Below are positions 1-8,819 of a stretch of DNA of 64,000 nt, piece after piece. The stretch is from the NCBI GenBank assembly GCA_963558075.1, contig CAUWFN010000001.1:14617-78616 (forward strand), written 5' to 3'. The DNA comes from CALHKP01 sp963558075. GTDB lineage: Bacteria; Bacillota; Clostridia; Peptostreptococcales; Anaerovoracaceae. A model generated the notes under the pieces. The model searched no databases. It saw only the letters and a list, made by a program, of their open reading frames with translations, and was not told where the DNA came from. Numbering within the stretch: the first letter of the stretch is position 1; each line of letters begins with the position of its first letter. The position numbers and the translations under genes were made by a program.

Positions 1-2
1 TT

Positions 3-194
3 GCTGACGATAAGGAATGTTTTATCATCTGGAATAGCGACTGCACAATAGAAAGCGAGCAGCTGACTGTTCTTCTTGATGATAGGATTTACGACGATTT
101 GAGCGGATATGCAGATGCTCTATCTATTCCTGCAGGAAAATATGCTCATGTAAATAATAACTGGATTGTAGAACGTGTATATACAGGAGACTAA
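3..194 (+). CDS. C-terminal end of an unrecognised protein (cut by window start)
   Basis: An open frame enters from the left edge and ends at TAA 192-194, giving the last 63 residues of a protein that ends WIVERVYTGD. The next gene begins 3 bases later, so the two are probably co-transcribed. The fragment is acidic and has no motif I recognise. I cannot assign a function without the upstream part. Confidence 0.5.
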   Translation, partial: ADDKECFIIWNSDCTIESEQLTVLLDDRIYDDLSGYADALSIPAGKYAHVNNNWIVERVYTGD

Positions 195-196
195 TT

Positions 197-715
197 ATGA
201 ACTCTGATTGTAAAAAGAAAAGCAATATTATACTTGTAGGAATGCCTTCTTGCGGCAAAAGCACAGTCGGCGTAATTTTGGCGAAGACGATGAACAAAGA
301 TTTTGTTGACACGGATATTCTGATTCAGCAAAGAGAGCTTCGTCCGCTCCAGCAGATTATAAATGAGGATGGAAACGATAGATTTCACGAGATAGAAGAA
401 GAGGTGCTGATGTCATATGATGGCGAAAATACTGTAATTGCAACAGGTGGAAGCGCAATCTACTTCGAAAATGCAATAGAAAAATTCAAAGAAAACGGCA
501 CAGTAATATATATCAAAGTTTCTCTTGAGACAGTTCTTAAGAGACTCAACAATATCAGCACTAGAGGAGTCACTTTGGAAAAAGGCCAGACTCTCGAAGA
601 TCTTTACCATGCAAGGGTTCCTCTTTATGAGAGCAGATGTGAGAAAATCGTTGAGGCTGATGAGCTTGATATAGAAGGTGTTGTTACAGAAATCGTTAAA
701 ATTATAAACGGTTAA
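197..715 (+). CDS. Shikimate kinase-like P-loop kinase, divergent
   Basis: This 172-residue protein has the size and fold signature of shikimate kinase: a P-loop GMPSCGKST near residue 15, a DTD motif near residue 38 and an ATGG motif near residue 94. The family's F-R-x-x-E substrate arginine is replaced (FHEIEEE), the usual GGG is GGS, and the lid lacks the normal arginine-proline pattern. A complete shikimate kinase domain is fused to AroE at 12656-13975, so this copy is probably not the pathway enzyme. It lies 20 bases upstream of sdaAB and may be co-transcribed with serine dehydratase. The kinase family is fairly sure; the substrate is unknown. Confidence 0.75.
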   Translation: MNSDCKKKSNIILVGMPSCGKSTVGVILAKTMNKDFVDTDILIQQRELRPLQQIINEDGNDRFHEIEEEVLMSYDGENTVIATGGSAIYFENAIEKFKENGTVIYIKVSLETVLKRLNNISTRGVTLEKGQTLEDLYHARVPLYESRCEKIVEADELDIEGVVTEIVKIING

Positions 716-735
716 TAGAAATTGGAGGTTTTTTT

Positions 736-1404
736 ATGGCAGAATTCAGTGCATTTGAAGTGCTCGGGCCTGTAATGGTTGGACCTTCAAGTTCTCATAC
801 AGCCGGTGCATGTAAGATTGCAAACACAGCCGGCAAAATATGCGAAAAAGATTTTACATCAGTAGAGTTTCTTCTTCATGGATCTTTTGCCTGTACATAT
901 AAGGGACATGGAACAGATAAGGCGCTTGTCGGAGGCATTCTCGGGTATCAGCCAGATGATGCAAGGCTGTGCAATTCCTTTGATCATGCAAAGGAAGCTG
1001 GACTAAACTACAGCATAAGTACAGTTGACCTCGGAGAGTCATATCATCCAAACTCTGTAAAGATTGTTTTCCACTATGCAGATAGACCTGATGAATTTGT
1101 AATCGGCTCATCTATTGGAGGCGGCGCAATTGTAATCTGCAACGTTAACGGAATCGATATCGAGTTCAGAGGACTTTTTCCTACTATACTTCTTCAGTAT
1201 GAGGAGCAGGAGGGCGTAATTGCATATGTTTCTTCTATCCTTTCCGGAAACCGATACAGCATAGAGTCTATAAACACGCGCAAGAATACCCTCACAAATA
1301 TAGTTACGCTTACTATAGAGGTGAACAAAGATATTTCGGACTTTGTAAAAAATGCCATTCTTGAGGCGGACAGATTCATAACAGCAAAGTATGTAAGTGT
1401 GTAG
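736..1404 (+). CDS. sdaAB: L-serine dehydratase, iron-sulfur-dependent, beta subunit
   Basis: This is the smaller subunit of the two-subunit clostridial L-serine dehydratase, which deaminates serine to pyruvate and ammonia in the cytoplasm. The 222 residues open with the family signature GPVMVGPSSSHTAGA and end in an ACT-like regulatory region from about residue 148. A GGAGG ribosome binding site precedes the ATG. The alpha subunit follows after 12 bases, so the subunits are co-translated. Pyruvate from this reaction could feed the pyruvate:ferredoxin oxidoreductase encoded at 58145. Confidence 0.95.
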   Translation: MAEFSAFEVLGPVMVGPSSSHTAGACKIANTAGKICEKDFTSVEFLLHGSFACTYKGHGTDKALVGGILGYQPDDARLCNSFDHAKEAGLNYSISTVDLGESYHPNSVKIVFHYADRPDEFVIGSSIGGGAIVICNVNGIDIEFRGLFPTILLQYEEQEGVIAYVSSILSGNRYSIESINTRKNTLTNIVTLTIEVNKDISDFVKNAILEADRFITAKYVSV

Positions 1405-1416
1405 GGGAGGATTAGT

Positions 1417-2310
1417 ATGCTGAATACAGCAAAAGAAATAATCAAGGTATGTGAAGAAAAAAATATTCACATATATGATATTGTAATAGATAACGAAGCT
1501 AGGATGTCTGGAAAGACTGAGAGTGAGGTTCGTGCTACTATCGATGAAATCATGGAGGTTATGGAGCAGTCTGCTAATGAGTATCTCGAAAAGGCAGGGA
1601 AAACTCAGTTTGAGATGATTGATGGTTTTGCGAAAAAGTGTCACGAATATGCAAGTAGCAGTTTTGATGATGCAAAAAAAGCTCCGATTGTAGGCTCTTT
1701 TCTAATGGAGTCAATGGCTATGGCTTTTTCGACAAGTGAGGTCAACAGCCAGATGGGGAAAATAGTAGCGTCTCCGACAGCAGGCTCTGCCGGAATCATG
1801 CCAGCTGTATGCGTGGCAGCAAAGAAGCAGTATGGACTAGATGAGAGAACTGTCCAAAACGGTGTGCTCACAGCTATCGGAATAGGACAGATTATAGCAA
1901 AATATGCAACTTTTGCAGGGGCAGAAGGCGGATGCCAGGCTGAATGCGGAAGTGCATCGGCTATGGCGGCGGCTGCTCTTGTTGAAATGAGAGGCGGCAC
2001 AGCAGCTCAGTGTTTACATGCGGCAAGCATCACGCTAATTAATGTAATGGGGCTTGTATGTGACCCAGTTGCAGGTCTTGTACAGTTTCCATGTGCCTTT
2101 AGAAATGCGTCAGGGGTAATGAACTCTATGATGGCATCTGACCTTGCAATGGCAGGGGTAGAGTCGATTGTACCTTTTGATGAGGTTGTAATTTCTATGG
2201 GAGAGGTCGGAAGATCATTAGATAAAGATCTCAGAGAGACAGGTCTTGGGGGCATAGCTGCAAGCCGTACAGGTCGCTGTATAAGAAAAGAGTTCCTGGG
2301 AGAAAATTAG
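1417..2310 (+). CDS. sdaAA: L-serine dehydratase, iron-sulfur-dependent, alpha subunit
   Basis: This is the catalytic subunit (297 residues), which binds a 4Fe-4S cluster used as Lewis acid in serine dehydration. Visible family features are SPTAGSAGIMPAV near residue 120, the glycine/alanine-rich EGGCQAECGSASAMAAAA near residue 170, and CDPVAGLVQFPC near residue 212, which supplies cluster cysteines. Length is normal for the split clostridial form. It is the last gene of its operon and is followed by an intrinsic terminator. Confidence 0.95.
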   Translation: MLNTAKEIIKVCEEKNIHIYDIVIDNEARMSGKTESEVRATIDEIMEVMEQSANEYLEKAGKTQFEMIDGFAKKCHEYASSSFDDAKKAPIVGSFLMESMAMAFSTSEVNSQMGKIVASPTAGSAGIMPAVCVAAKKQYGLDERTVQNGVLTAIGIGQIIAKYATFAGAEGGCQAECGSASAMAAAALVEMRGGTAAQCLHAASITLINVMGLVCDPVAGLVQFPCAFRNASGVMNSMMASDLAMAGVESIVPFDEVVISMGEVGRSLDKDLRETGLGGIAASRTGRCIRKEFLGEN

Positions 2311-2354
2311 CAGGGACTTTCGAATTACATTGATATTACAAAATAAGAAATATG

Positions 2355-2389
2355 AAAACCCTGAGAAACCATATGGTTTTTCGGGGTTT
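2355..2389 (+). terminator. Intrinsic terminator after sdaAA
   Basis: The hairpin pairs AAACCC...GAAACC with GGTTT...GGGGTTT around an ATAT loop, with a T-rich tail running to about 2401. It ends the serine dehydratase operon. Confidence 0.8.
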
Positions 2390-2401
2390 ATTGTGTTTTT
2401 T

Positions 2402-2738
2402 GGGAGCTTTCCTAAGGTTAAGGGTGTATATACTAGAATTGCTGGCTGGAATTATTAGGGCTACGGCTGAAAATAAGCTGACAATACTGCCTAAAACAAG
2501 AATTTGAAATTCTTAATATCTGCTGTTTTAAAATCAAAATTTTACAGTAAGAATCTTATCTTTGCTAAGTGTGCTGTAATAGCACAAGATAGATACAGAA
2601 TGAAAATAAATGAGGATTAAACAAAACGTTTTTTGTGAAAATTTTAATTTTTGTGTGTTGAATGAAGATTAGGGGGTATAAGACCTATAACATAAAACTG
2701 AACATCTATACGAGAGAGATTATAGGGAGGTAATAATA
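2402..2738 (+). other. Gene-free leader region before the acyl-CoA dehydrogenase fusion
   Basis: This stretch of about 340 bases is A+T-rich, codes for nothing I can support and contains no clear promoter with correct spacing. TTGAAT at 2658 and TATAAG/TATAAC at 2677 and 2686 are badly spaced. A strong ribosome binding site (GGGAGG) sits just before the ATG at 2739. Confidence 0.4.
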
Positions 2739-4664
2739 ATGCTTTTTAAAACAACAGATGCTCATGAGGAGTTCAGAGCAAAGATTAGAGCTTTTGCTGA
2801 AGAAGAAGTTAAACCTATAGCGTTTTTACTAGATAAAGAGAATAAATTTCCAGAGGAAGCTGTTAAGAAACTTGGCAAGATGGGACTTATGGGAATTCCA
2901 TATCCAAAGGAATATGGCGGTGCAGGTCTAGATGCCCTAAGCTATGCAATCGCAGTAGAAGAACTTGCTAGAGTTGACGGAGGAACAGGCGTAATCCTTT
3001 CTGCACATGTTTCCCTTGGCTCATATCCAATCATGGCATTCGGTACAGAAGAGCAGAAAAAGAAATATCTGATTCCGCTTGCAAAGGGTGAGAAAATCGG
3101 AGCTTTTGGTCTGACAGAGCCAAACGCAGGATCAGATGCCGGAGGAACTGAAACAACAGCTGTTCTTCAGGGTGATCACTATATTCTAAACGGTGGTAAG
3201 ATATTCATCACTAATGCTCCTTACGCAGATACTTATGTTATCTTTGCAGTAACAACTCCAAATATTGGAACAAGAGGCATCAGTGCATTCATCGTAGAAA
3301 AAGGCTGGGAAGGATTTGAATTCGGAGACCACTACGATAAGATGGGTATCAGATCATCATCCACAGCAGAACTTATTTTCAACGACGTAAAAGTACCAAA
3401 AGAAAACCTTCTCGGAAAAGAAGGCGAAGGATTCAAGATTGCAATGTCAACACTTGATGGCGGAAGAATTGGTATCGCATCCCAGGCGCTTGGTATTGCT
3501 CAGGGTGCTTACGAACATGCTGTAGAATATGCTCTAGAGAGAGTTCAGTTTGGAATTCCAATTGCACATCAGCAGGTTAACTCATTTAAGATTGCAGATA
3601 TGGCAACAAAACTGAGATGTGCTAGATTCCTGATTTACTCAGCAGCTGAGTTAAAAGAAAATCACGAACCTTTCGGAATGGAATCTGCAATGGCGAAACA
3701 GTACGCATCAGATATCGCACTAGAGGTTGTAAATGATGCTCTTCAGATTTTCGGAGGAACAGGTTACCTCAAGGGTATGGAAGTAGAAAGAGCATACAGA
3801 GATGCAAAAATCTGTACAATTTACGAAGGAACAAACGAAATTCAGCGAGTAGTAATCGCATCACATATTTTAGGTAAAGCACCAAAACAGACTGTAGCAG
3901 CAAAGCAGAAGGGACCTATCACAGGACAGAGAAAGAAGATCATCTTCGCATCAGGAACTGCACAGGAAAAGGTTGATCAGCTTGTAGAGGTTCTCAAGGG
4001 CGATGGCTTTGATTTTACTGTAGGAATCGATCCTCTAACACCAATCGTTGAAGCAGACAGAGTTGTTTCAGCAGGAAAGGGTATCGGACCAAAAGAAAAT
4101 ATGAAGCTTATCGAAGATTTAGCTAAACAGGCAGGCGCTGCAATCGGCTCATCAAGACCAGTTGCAGAAACCCTGAAATATGTACCGCTTGACAGATATG
4201 TTGGAATGTCAGGTCAGAAGTTTACAGGAAATCTGTACATCGCTTGCGGAATCTCCGGAGCAGGACAGCACCTAAAGGGCATCAAAGACGCTACTACAAT
4301 TGTTGCAATTAATAAGAACAAGAATGCTGCTATCTTCAAGAATGCAGACTATGGTATCGTTGGAGATGTAAATGAAATTCTACCGCTTCTAACAAAGGCT
4401 TTAGACAACGGAGAAGAAAAGAAACCGGCACCGCCTAGAGTTAAGATGAGAAAAGCAACTGTACTTAAGGAGCCTTCACCATGGACTACATATGTATGTG
4501 ATGGATGCGGATACGAATACGATCCAGCAGTTGGAGATCCTGAGGCAGATGTTGCACCTGGAACTACTTTTGAGGCTCTTCCAGAAGAATGGATTTGCCC
4601 AGTATGCGGTGAAGAAAAAACTGCTTTTATCGAAGTTGAGAAGACAGTTAAGGAGGAAAAATAG
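2739..4664 (+). CDS. Fusion: acyl-CoA dehydrogenase + EtfA FAD domain + rubredoxin
   Basis: The 641 residues carry three redox modules. Residues about 1-380 are a full acyl-CoA dehydrogenase (FGLTEPNAGSDAGG near 125, catalytic glutamate near 363 in YEGTNE). Residues about 395-545 match the FAD-binding C-terminal domain of electron-transfer flavoprotein alpha (GSSRPVAE, GQKFTG, ISGAGQH). Residues about 585-641 are a rubredoxin with two iron-binding cysteine pairs (CDGC and CPVC). No EtfB or EtfA N-terminal domain is present. The stop abuts the ATG of a flavodiiron protein, whose family normally takes electrons from rubredoxin. I infer electron flow acyl-CoA to FAD to Etf FAD to rubredoxin to flavodiiron protein. 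The domains are sure; the substrate and the direction of flow are not. Confidence 0.93.
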   Translation: MLFKTTDAHEEFRAKIRAFAEEEVKPIAFLLDKENKFPEEAVKKLGKMGLMGIPYPKEYGGAGLDALSYAIAVEELARVDGGTGVILSAHVSLGSYPIMAFGTEEQKKKYLIPLAKGEKIGAFGLTEPNAGSDAGGTETTAVLQGDHYILNGGKIFITNAPYADTYVIFAVTTPNIGTRGISAFIVEKGWEGFEFGDHYDKMGIRSSSTAELIFNDVKVPKENLLGKEGEGFKIAMSTLDGGRIGIASQALGIAQGAYEHAVEYALERVQFGIPIAHQQVNSFKIADMATKLRCARFLIYSAAELKENHEPFGMESAMAKQYASDIALEVVNDALQIFGGTGYLKGMEVERAYRDAKICTIYEGTNEIQRVVIASHILGKAPKQTVAAKQKGPITGQRKKIIFASGTAQEKVDQLVEVLKGDGFDFTVGIDPLTPIVEADRVVSAGKGIGPKENMKLIEDLAKQAGAAIGSSRPVAETLKYVPLDRYVGMSGQKFTGNLYIACGISGAGQHLKGIKDATTIVAINKNKNAAIFKNADYGIVGDVNEILPLLTKALDNGEEKKPAPPRVKMRKATVLKEPSPWTTYVCDGCGYEYDPAVGDPEADVAPGTTFEALPEEWICPVCGEEKTAFIEVEKTVKEEK

Positions 4665-5870
4665 ATGCAGTGCGTAAGAAAAGTAACAGAAGATTTATAC
4701 TGGGTTGGAGCAAACGATAAGAGACTCTACCTGTTCGAAAATATTCATCCTATAGAAGACGGAGTATCATATAACGCATATCTTCTTCTAGATAAGAAGA
4801 CTGTACTCTTTGATACTGCTGACTGGTCTGTAGGCAGACAGTTTATCGAAAACGTGGAATATGTATTAGATGGAAGACCTCTAGATTACCTAGTTGTAAA
4901 CCATATGGAGCCTGACCACTGTTCATCTATGGAAGAGGTTTTGATTAGACATCCGGAAACACAGGTTATCTCAACAGAGAAGGCTCTTATGCTGATGCAC
5001 CAGTTTGGATTTGAAGTAGAAAACTTTATCCAGGTTACAGAAGGCGATACTATGAGCTTCGGAAAACATGAGGTAGTGTTTGTAAATGCACCGATGGTTC
5101 ACTGGCCAGAGGCTATGGTGACATTTGATAAGACTGATGGGGTACTGTTCTCAGCAGACGCTTTCGGTTCATTCAAATCACTTGATGGTGTACTATTTGC
5201 AGATGAGGTTGATTTTGATAGAGACTGGATTGATGAGGCAAGAAGATACTATACTAATATTGTAGGAAAATATGGACCTCAGGTTATGAACCTGCTGAAG
5301 AAGGCAGGCGGACTAGATATCAAATATATCTGTCCTCTTCACGGACCAGTATGGAGAAAAGATATAGGATACATTCTTGACAAGTACATCCACTGGGCTA
5401 CATATACTCCAGAGGAGCAGGGCGTTCTGATTGCATATGCATCAATGTATGGAAATACAGAAAATGCAGCTCAGATTCTAGCATCAAAGCTGTACGAAAG
5501 AGGAATGACAAAGGTTAGAATGTATGACGTATCAAAGACTCACGTATCATATCTGATCAGTGAAGCGTTCAAATACAGCCACATGGCACTATTATCGGTA
5601 ACTTACAATCTGAACGTATTTCCGCCAATGGAAAACTTCGTACTTGATATGAAGAAGCTGAACCTTCAGAAGAGAGTTGTTGGAATCGTAGAAAATGGTT
5701 CTTGGGCACCTCAGGCAGGTTCAATCATGGGAGACATCCTTGATGAAATGAAGCAGATGACAGTTCTGAACGAAGAAGTTTCTATTCAGTCATCCGTAAG
5801 CAAAATGACAGAAGATGAGCTTGACTCACTAGCAGAAAGCATCATCGAGTCAATGAAACAGAGTTATTAA
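4665..5870 (+). CDS. fprA: A-type flavodiiron flavoprotein (O2/NO reductase), first copy
   Basis: The protein has 401 residues: an N-terminal metallo-beta-lactamase-like diiron domain with the ligand set H-x-E-x-D-H (HMEPDH near residue 80), H in MVHWPE, D in SADAFGS and H in CPLHG, then a C-terminal flavodoxin domain from about residue 255 (YASMYGNTENAA). The family reduces O2 to water or NO to N2O with electrons from rubredoxin. It starts directly after the rubredoxin-containing fusion gene, so translational coupling and an electron donor-acceptor relation are likely. A close paralogue lies at 61750-62958. Confidence 0.93.
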   Translation: MQCVRKVTEDLYWVGANDKRLYLFENIHPIEDGVSYNAYLLLDKKTVLFDTADWSVGRQFIENVEYVLDGRPLDYLVVNHMEPDHCSSMEEVLIRHPETQVISTEKALMLMHQFGFEVENFIQVTEGDTMSFGKHEVVFVNAPMVHWPEAMVTFDKTDGVLFSADAFGSFKSLDGVLFADEVDFDRDWIDEARRYYTNIVGKYGPQVMNLLKKAGGLDIKYICPLHGPVWRKDIGYILDKYIHWATYTPEEQGVLIAYASMYGNTENAAQILASKLYERGMTKVRMYDVSKTHVSYLISEAFKYSHMALLSVTYNLNVFPPMENFVLDMKKLNLQKRVVGIVENGSWAPQAGSIMGDILDEMKQMTVLNEEVSIQSSVSKMTEDELDSLAESIIESMKQSY

Positions 5871-5925
5871 TCGCATTAACCTCCCCGTAAGCGATTTAGT
5901 ACATAATAACATGAAATAAAGAAAT

Positions 5926-5957
5926 AGCTCGAAGGTCAAACCTTCGAGCTGTTTTTT
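5926..5957. terminator. Bidirectional intrinsic terminator
   Basis: A perfect 10-bp stem, AGCTCGAAGG / CCTTCGAGCT, has a 5-base loop and a T tract on the plus side and A-rich sequence on the other. It lies between the convergent flavodiiron gene and the WG-repeat-like gene and probably serves both. Confidence 0.85.
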
Positions 5958-7227
5958 ATCTGTCTATTCTCATTACTGCAGCAGATAGATAATTGGAATT
6001 TACAATATATGTATCGTCTGCAATATAAGTTATATCTGTAAAAATCGGATCGACAATCCATTCTCCTTTTTCATCGACTATGCCAAACTTTTTGTCATCT
6101 TGTACGATAGCCTTGCCGTTTTTGTATTCAGCCTCTGTATATATGAAATTCTTACGGTCTCCTTTTCTTTCTTTTTTGTAGAGCTGTTTGCCGGATTTAT
6201 CTACACAGAAGAAGTTATCTTCGTTATACAGGATGGCTTTTCCTTCGGAAAATTGGTTACTGCCAAGGCTTGCTTCTGTTTCGAATACTATATTAAACTT
6301 TTCGTCAATACAAGCTAGTTTGTATTTCTGGTTACGACCGCTAGCAAAGCTTAGACCTTCACTAAACGGCTGAGCATCGGAGTAATCTATTTCGGAAACT
6401 CTAACGAAGTTAAAGTCTTTATCAAAGATAAGATCTTTATCTGCTTCATCGCCTTGGTATGAAGGATCATATACTCTTATATCATCTGCAGTATCTGCAA
6501 AGCCACAGTAGATATCATCTGATAGCTTTTTAATCCAAGAGAGAGTTTTTAGTTTTTTTATGATTTCACCGCGTTTAATATCGTAAATTACAACGCCTTT
6601 GTCATCTACATCTCTCTGTATGTCGAAGGCAAATAGTCCGTTTCCGATATTAGAATATACATCGTGAATGCTTACAGTATATGTTTCGTTTGTAAGCTCA
6701 CCGACTTTGTTCATGTTTATATCATAAAATGTAAATGAATAACACTGATTGTCTTTATCTTCTTTTACTGCGGCGAAGAATCCATCAGTAGAACTTGTGA
6801 AATCTTCATATTCAGGCTTAAGAAGGATATGGCCATCTTCATCCATTAGTCCAACGCCAGACTCTTTGAATAGGCCCTTTGAGTCATAAGAGACTAGATA
6901 TGGAAAGTTTGGATAGCAGTTTAGGTCATACTTTCCGTCTATAGTGTTTTGCTTGTGATATTCTTTATCAAGAATATCATATACATATTCATCTTCGCTT
7001 ACTTCTCGTTTTCCGAGAAATCTTTGCTCACCGACTTTGTTTGTAAATACGCTTAATTCCTCGTATTTCTCATCAAAGGAGACAAGCCATGTTACATTTT
7101 TCATATCTTTGTAGGCATCTGGTTTGGAAGAGTTAACGGCCTTTGCAATAAGGACTCCGAGAACTATAGACAGTATTATGCAAGCTATAACTATTAGAGC
7201 TAGTTTTGTTTTTATTGATTTTTTCAT
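5956..7227 (-). CDS. Membrane-anchored WG-repeat-like protein
   Basis: The protein has 423 residues. Residues about 7-30 form one hydrophobic segment (LALIVIACIILSIVLGVLIA), read as an uncleaved signal anchor, so the rest is likely extracytoplasmic. The body carries repeated motifs of the type G-[IL]-[MV]-D-x-x-G-x-[IW]-[IL]-x-[PD], for example GLMDEDGHILLKPEY and FGIVDEKGEWIVDP, typical of degenerate WG/KWG repeats that form a propeller-like surface. The function is unknown. It sits 18 bases downstream of the ABC permease gene and is probably part of that operon. Confidence 0.65.
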   Translation of the reverse strand: MKKSIKTKLALIVIACIILSIVLGVLIAKAVNSSKPDAYKDMKNVTWLVSFDEKYEELSVFTNKVGEQRFLGKREVSEDEYVYDILDKEYHKQNTIDGKYDLNCYPNFPYLVSYDSKGLFKESGVGLMDEDGHILLKPEYEDFTSSTDGFFAAVKEDKDNQCYSFTFYDINMNKVGELTNETYTVSIHDVYSNIGNGLFAFDIQRDVDDKGVVIYDIKRGEIIKKLKTLSWIKKLSDDIYCGFADTADDIRVYDPSYQGDEADKDLIFDKDFNFVRVSEIDYSDAQPFSEGLSFASGRNQKYKLACIDEKFNIVFETEASLGSNQFSEGKAILYNEDNFFCVDKSGKQLYKKERKGDRKNFIYTEAEYKNGKAIVQDDKKFGIVDEKGEWIVDPIFTDITYIADDTYIVNSNYLSAAVMRIDR

Positions 7228-7245
7228 GGTACACCTCCGAAATAA

Positions 7246-8007
7246 TCAGCAGTAAGGCGAAGCGATAACTGTTTTTCTATAGTTTTTGCACACGTATATG
7301 AAGGAGAATAGTCCAACTGCTACAGAAACTATAATTGTTTCAAAAAGTGACATTGCTGAAGCGAGAAAGCAAGTGAGATCTGCATCTAGTATCATGGAAA
7401 GCAGATTTGCAATCAGGCTTGAAATAATAAAAGCAAAGAAGAATGTTATATTCCCTTTTTCGAATCTGTGTTTTTTGGTTACGGCAATCTGAATCTGAGA
7501 AAGCATTACATATACTGCTGTAATCAGACATCCGCCAGCGAACGTAAGTGTAGCCTGTACAATGTATGAGAGGCACACTGTTAGGATAAGCGAAGCTGAA
7601 TTTTCGTGAAATCCAAATGTATCTATGAAAATCTGGCTAGGCAAAGTTGTACCTGTGATTAGACCAAAGAGAACCGAGACGGTTGCAAACAGGTAGAACA
7701 CAAGAGACATTGATGAACTGTAAAATATCAGCGCTAGTATTTTGCCTGTGAAAAAATCTTTGGTCGATACAGGAAGACTTTGAAACAGAAAGCTTTCCTC
7801 GCTGTAGAGGCCCTTTTTTACGATTTTGATATATGCATATAAAAATGCGACAATGCAGTATAAAAGTCCAATCAACGAAATTACCATAAACAAAAAGCTG
7901 TCTGAGGAAGTCATTAGAAAAAACTGCGAAAGTATAAATACATACAGTGTTATGCGAAAATTTTTTCTTACTGTATGAAGGTGATATTCCATTACTTTTT
8001 CTATCAT
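7246..8007 (-). CDS. ABC transporter permease-like membrane protein
   Basis: This is a hydrophobic protein of about 253 residues with roughly six membrane segments, no signal peptide and no recognisable substrate motif. I place the start at ATG 8007-8005 (MIEKVMEYH) because GGAGG lies 11 bases upstream inside the end of the ATPase gene. A longer frame back to 8064 would overlap that gene by 56 bases. The preceding ABC ATPase and the layout suggest a two-component transporter of the ABC-2 or lantibiotic-immunity kind. The substrate is unknown. Confidence 0.7.
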   Translation of the reverse strand: MIEKVMEYHLHTVRKNFRITLYVFILSQFFLMTSSDSFLFMVISLIGLLYCIVAFLYAYIKIVKKGLYSEESFLFQSLPVSTKDFFTGKILALIFYSSSMSLVFYLFATVSVLFGLITGTTLPSQIFIDTFGFHENSASLILTVCLSYIVQATLTFAGGCLITAVYVMLSQIQIAVTKKHRFEKGNITFFFAFIISSLIANLLSMILDADLTCFLASAMSLFETIIVSVAVGLFSFIYVCKNYRKTVIASPYC

Positions 8008-8008
8008 G

Positions 8009-8737
8009 TCAGTTAAGTCCTCCATCAGAAAGGGATTGTAGAATCTCCCATGTTTCTTTTCCATATCTGCTCTTGAGATAGCTTAGACTTTCGTAGAGCT
8101 GAATTTTTCCATTTCCTAGACAGATAATCTCTGTCAGCAATTCGTCAAGAGCAGGGTAAACATCTCCTACATATATTACAGTTGCCTCTTTCGGAAGGTT
8201 TTGGAAAAAGGCTTGCAGAGTAGATGTTTGCTCTTCTTCTGTAAGAAGATTCAGCGGATTATCTAGTAGATAAATGCTGCATGCTCTTGCGGAGGTAAAT
8301 GCAAACTGAACCGCCTGACGCTCTGCAGGAGTAAGAGAATGAAATCCTTTGTCTTTTGGAATGTTAAGCTCTGCTAAGCGTAATAGAAGTTTTTCTCTAT
8401 AAAAATTAGAAAAAAATCTATCGTAAATTTCTATAATATCATCTGCACATAAGGTAGTCTTGAATGCGAATACATCCGGAACGTAGGCTATATCTGCCTT
8501 TGATTCTGGAGCAAAATGCTTGCCTTGGATTAGAAACCTTCCGGAAACTGGTTTAAGGTGCCCAGAAAGAATGCTGAGCAGTGTAGTTTTTCCCGTGCCA
8601 TCCCCACCTGCAAGAAGAATCCTGCTTCCTGCAGAAATTGAAATGTTAAGCTCTGAAAAAACAGGTTCATCCTTTCTGTACTGGGCGCAGATACTTATAA
8701 GCTGCAGGGCAGGAACAGATGATGTGTTTTTTCTCAT
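8009..8737 (-). CDS. ABC transporter ATP-binding protein, degenerate catalytic motifs
   Basis: The 242 residues show a Walker A (GGDGTGKTT near residue 44) and a weak signature motif (LTPAERQ). The Walker B reads IYLLDNP, so the usual catalytic glutamate after the aspartate is asparagine. The H-loop histidine is also missing (VIYVGDVYP). ATP binding looks intact but hydrolysis is probably slow or dependent on a partner. It is the first gene of a minus-strand unit with the permease and the WG-repeat-like protein. Confidence 0.8.
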   Translation of the reverse strand: MRKNTSSVPALQLISICAQYRKDEPVFSELNISISAGSRILLAGGDGTGKTTLLSILSGHLKPVSGRFLIQGKHFAPESKADIAYVPDVFAFKTTLCADDIIEIYDRFFSNFYREKLLLRLAELNIPKDKGFHSLTPAERQAVQFAFTSARACSIYLLDNPLNLLTEEEQTSTLQAFFQNLPKEATVIYVGDVYPALDELLTEIICLGNGKIQLYESLSYLKSRYGKETWEILQSLSDGGLN

Positions 8738-8760
8738 ATATTATCCCCCTTGTTCAAAAA

Positions 8761-8814
8761 AAGTAAAAAAGACAGACAGTCATAAATGATAGAATTGTCT
8801 GACTGTTTGTCTTT
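8761..8814 (-). terminator. Intrinsic terminator of the aromatic operon
   Basis: On the minus strand AAAGACAAACAGTCA pairs with TGACTGTCTGTCTTT (one mismatch) and is followed by a long T-rich tail. It lies just past the stop of the DAHP synthase gene, the last gene of the operon. Confidence 0.85.
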
Positions 8815-8819
8815 ATATT

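Noticed and set aside
1108..1644. Long open frame on the minus strand opposite the serine dehydratase genes
   Set aside because: It lies opposite two certain genes, has no ribosome binding site and its protein is of atypical composition.
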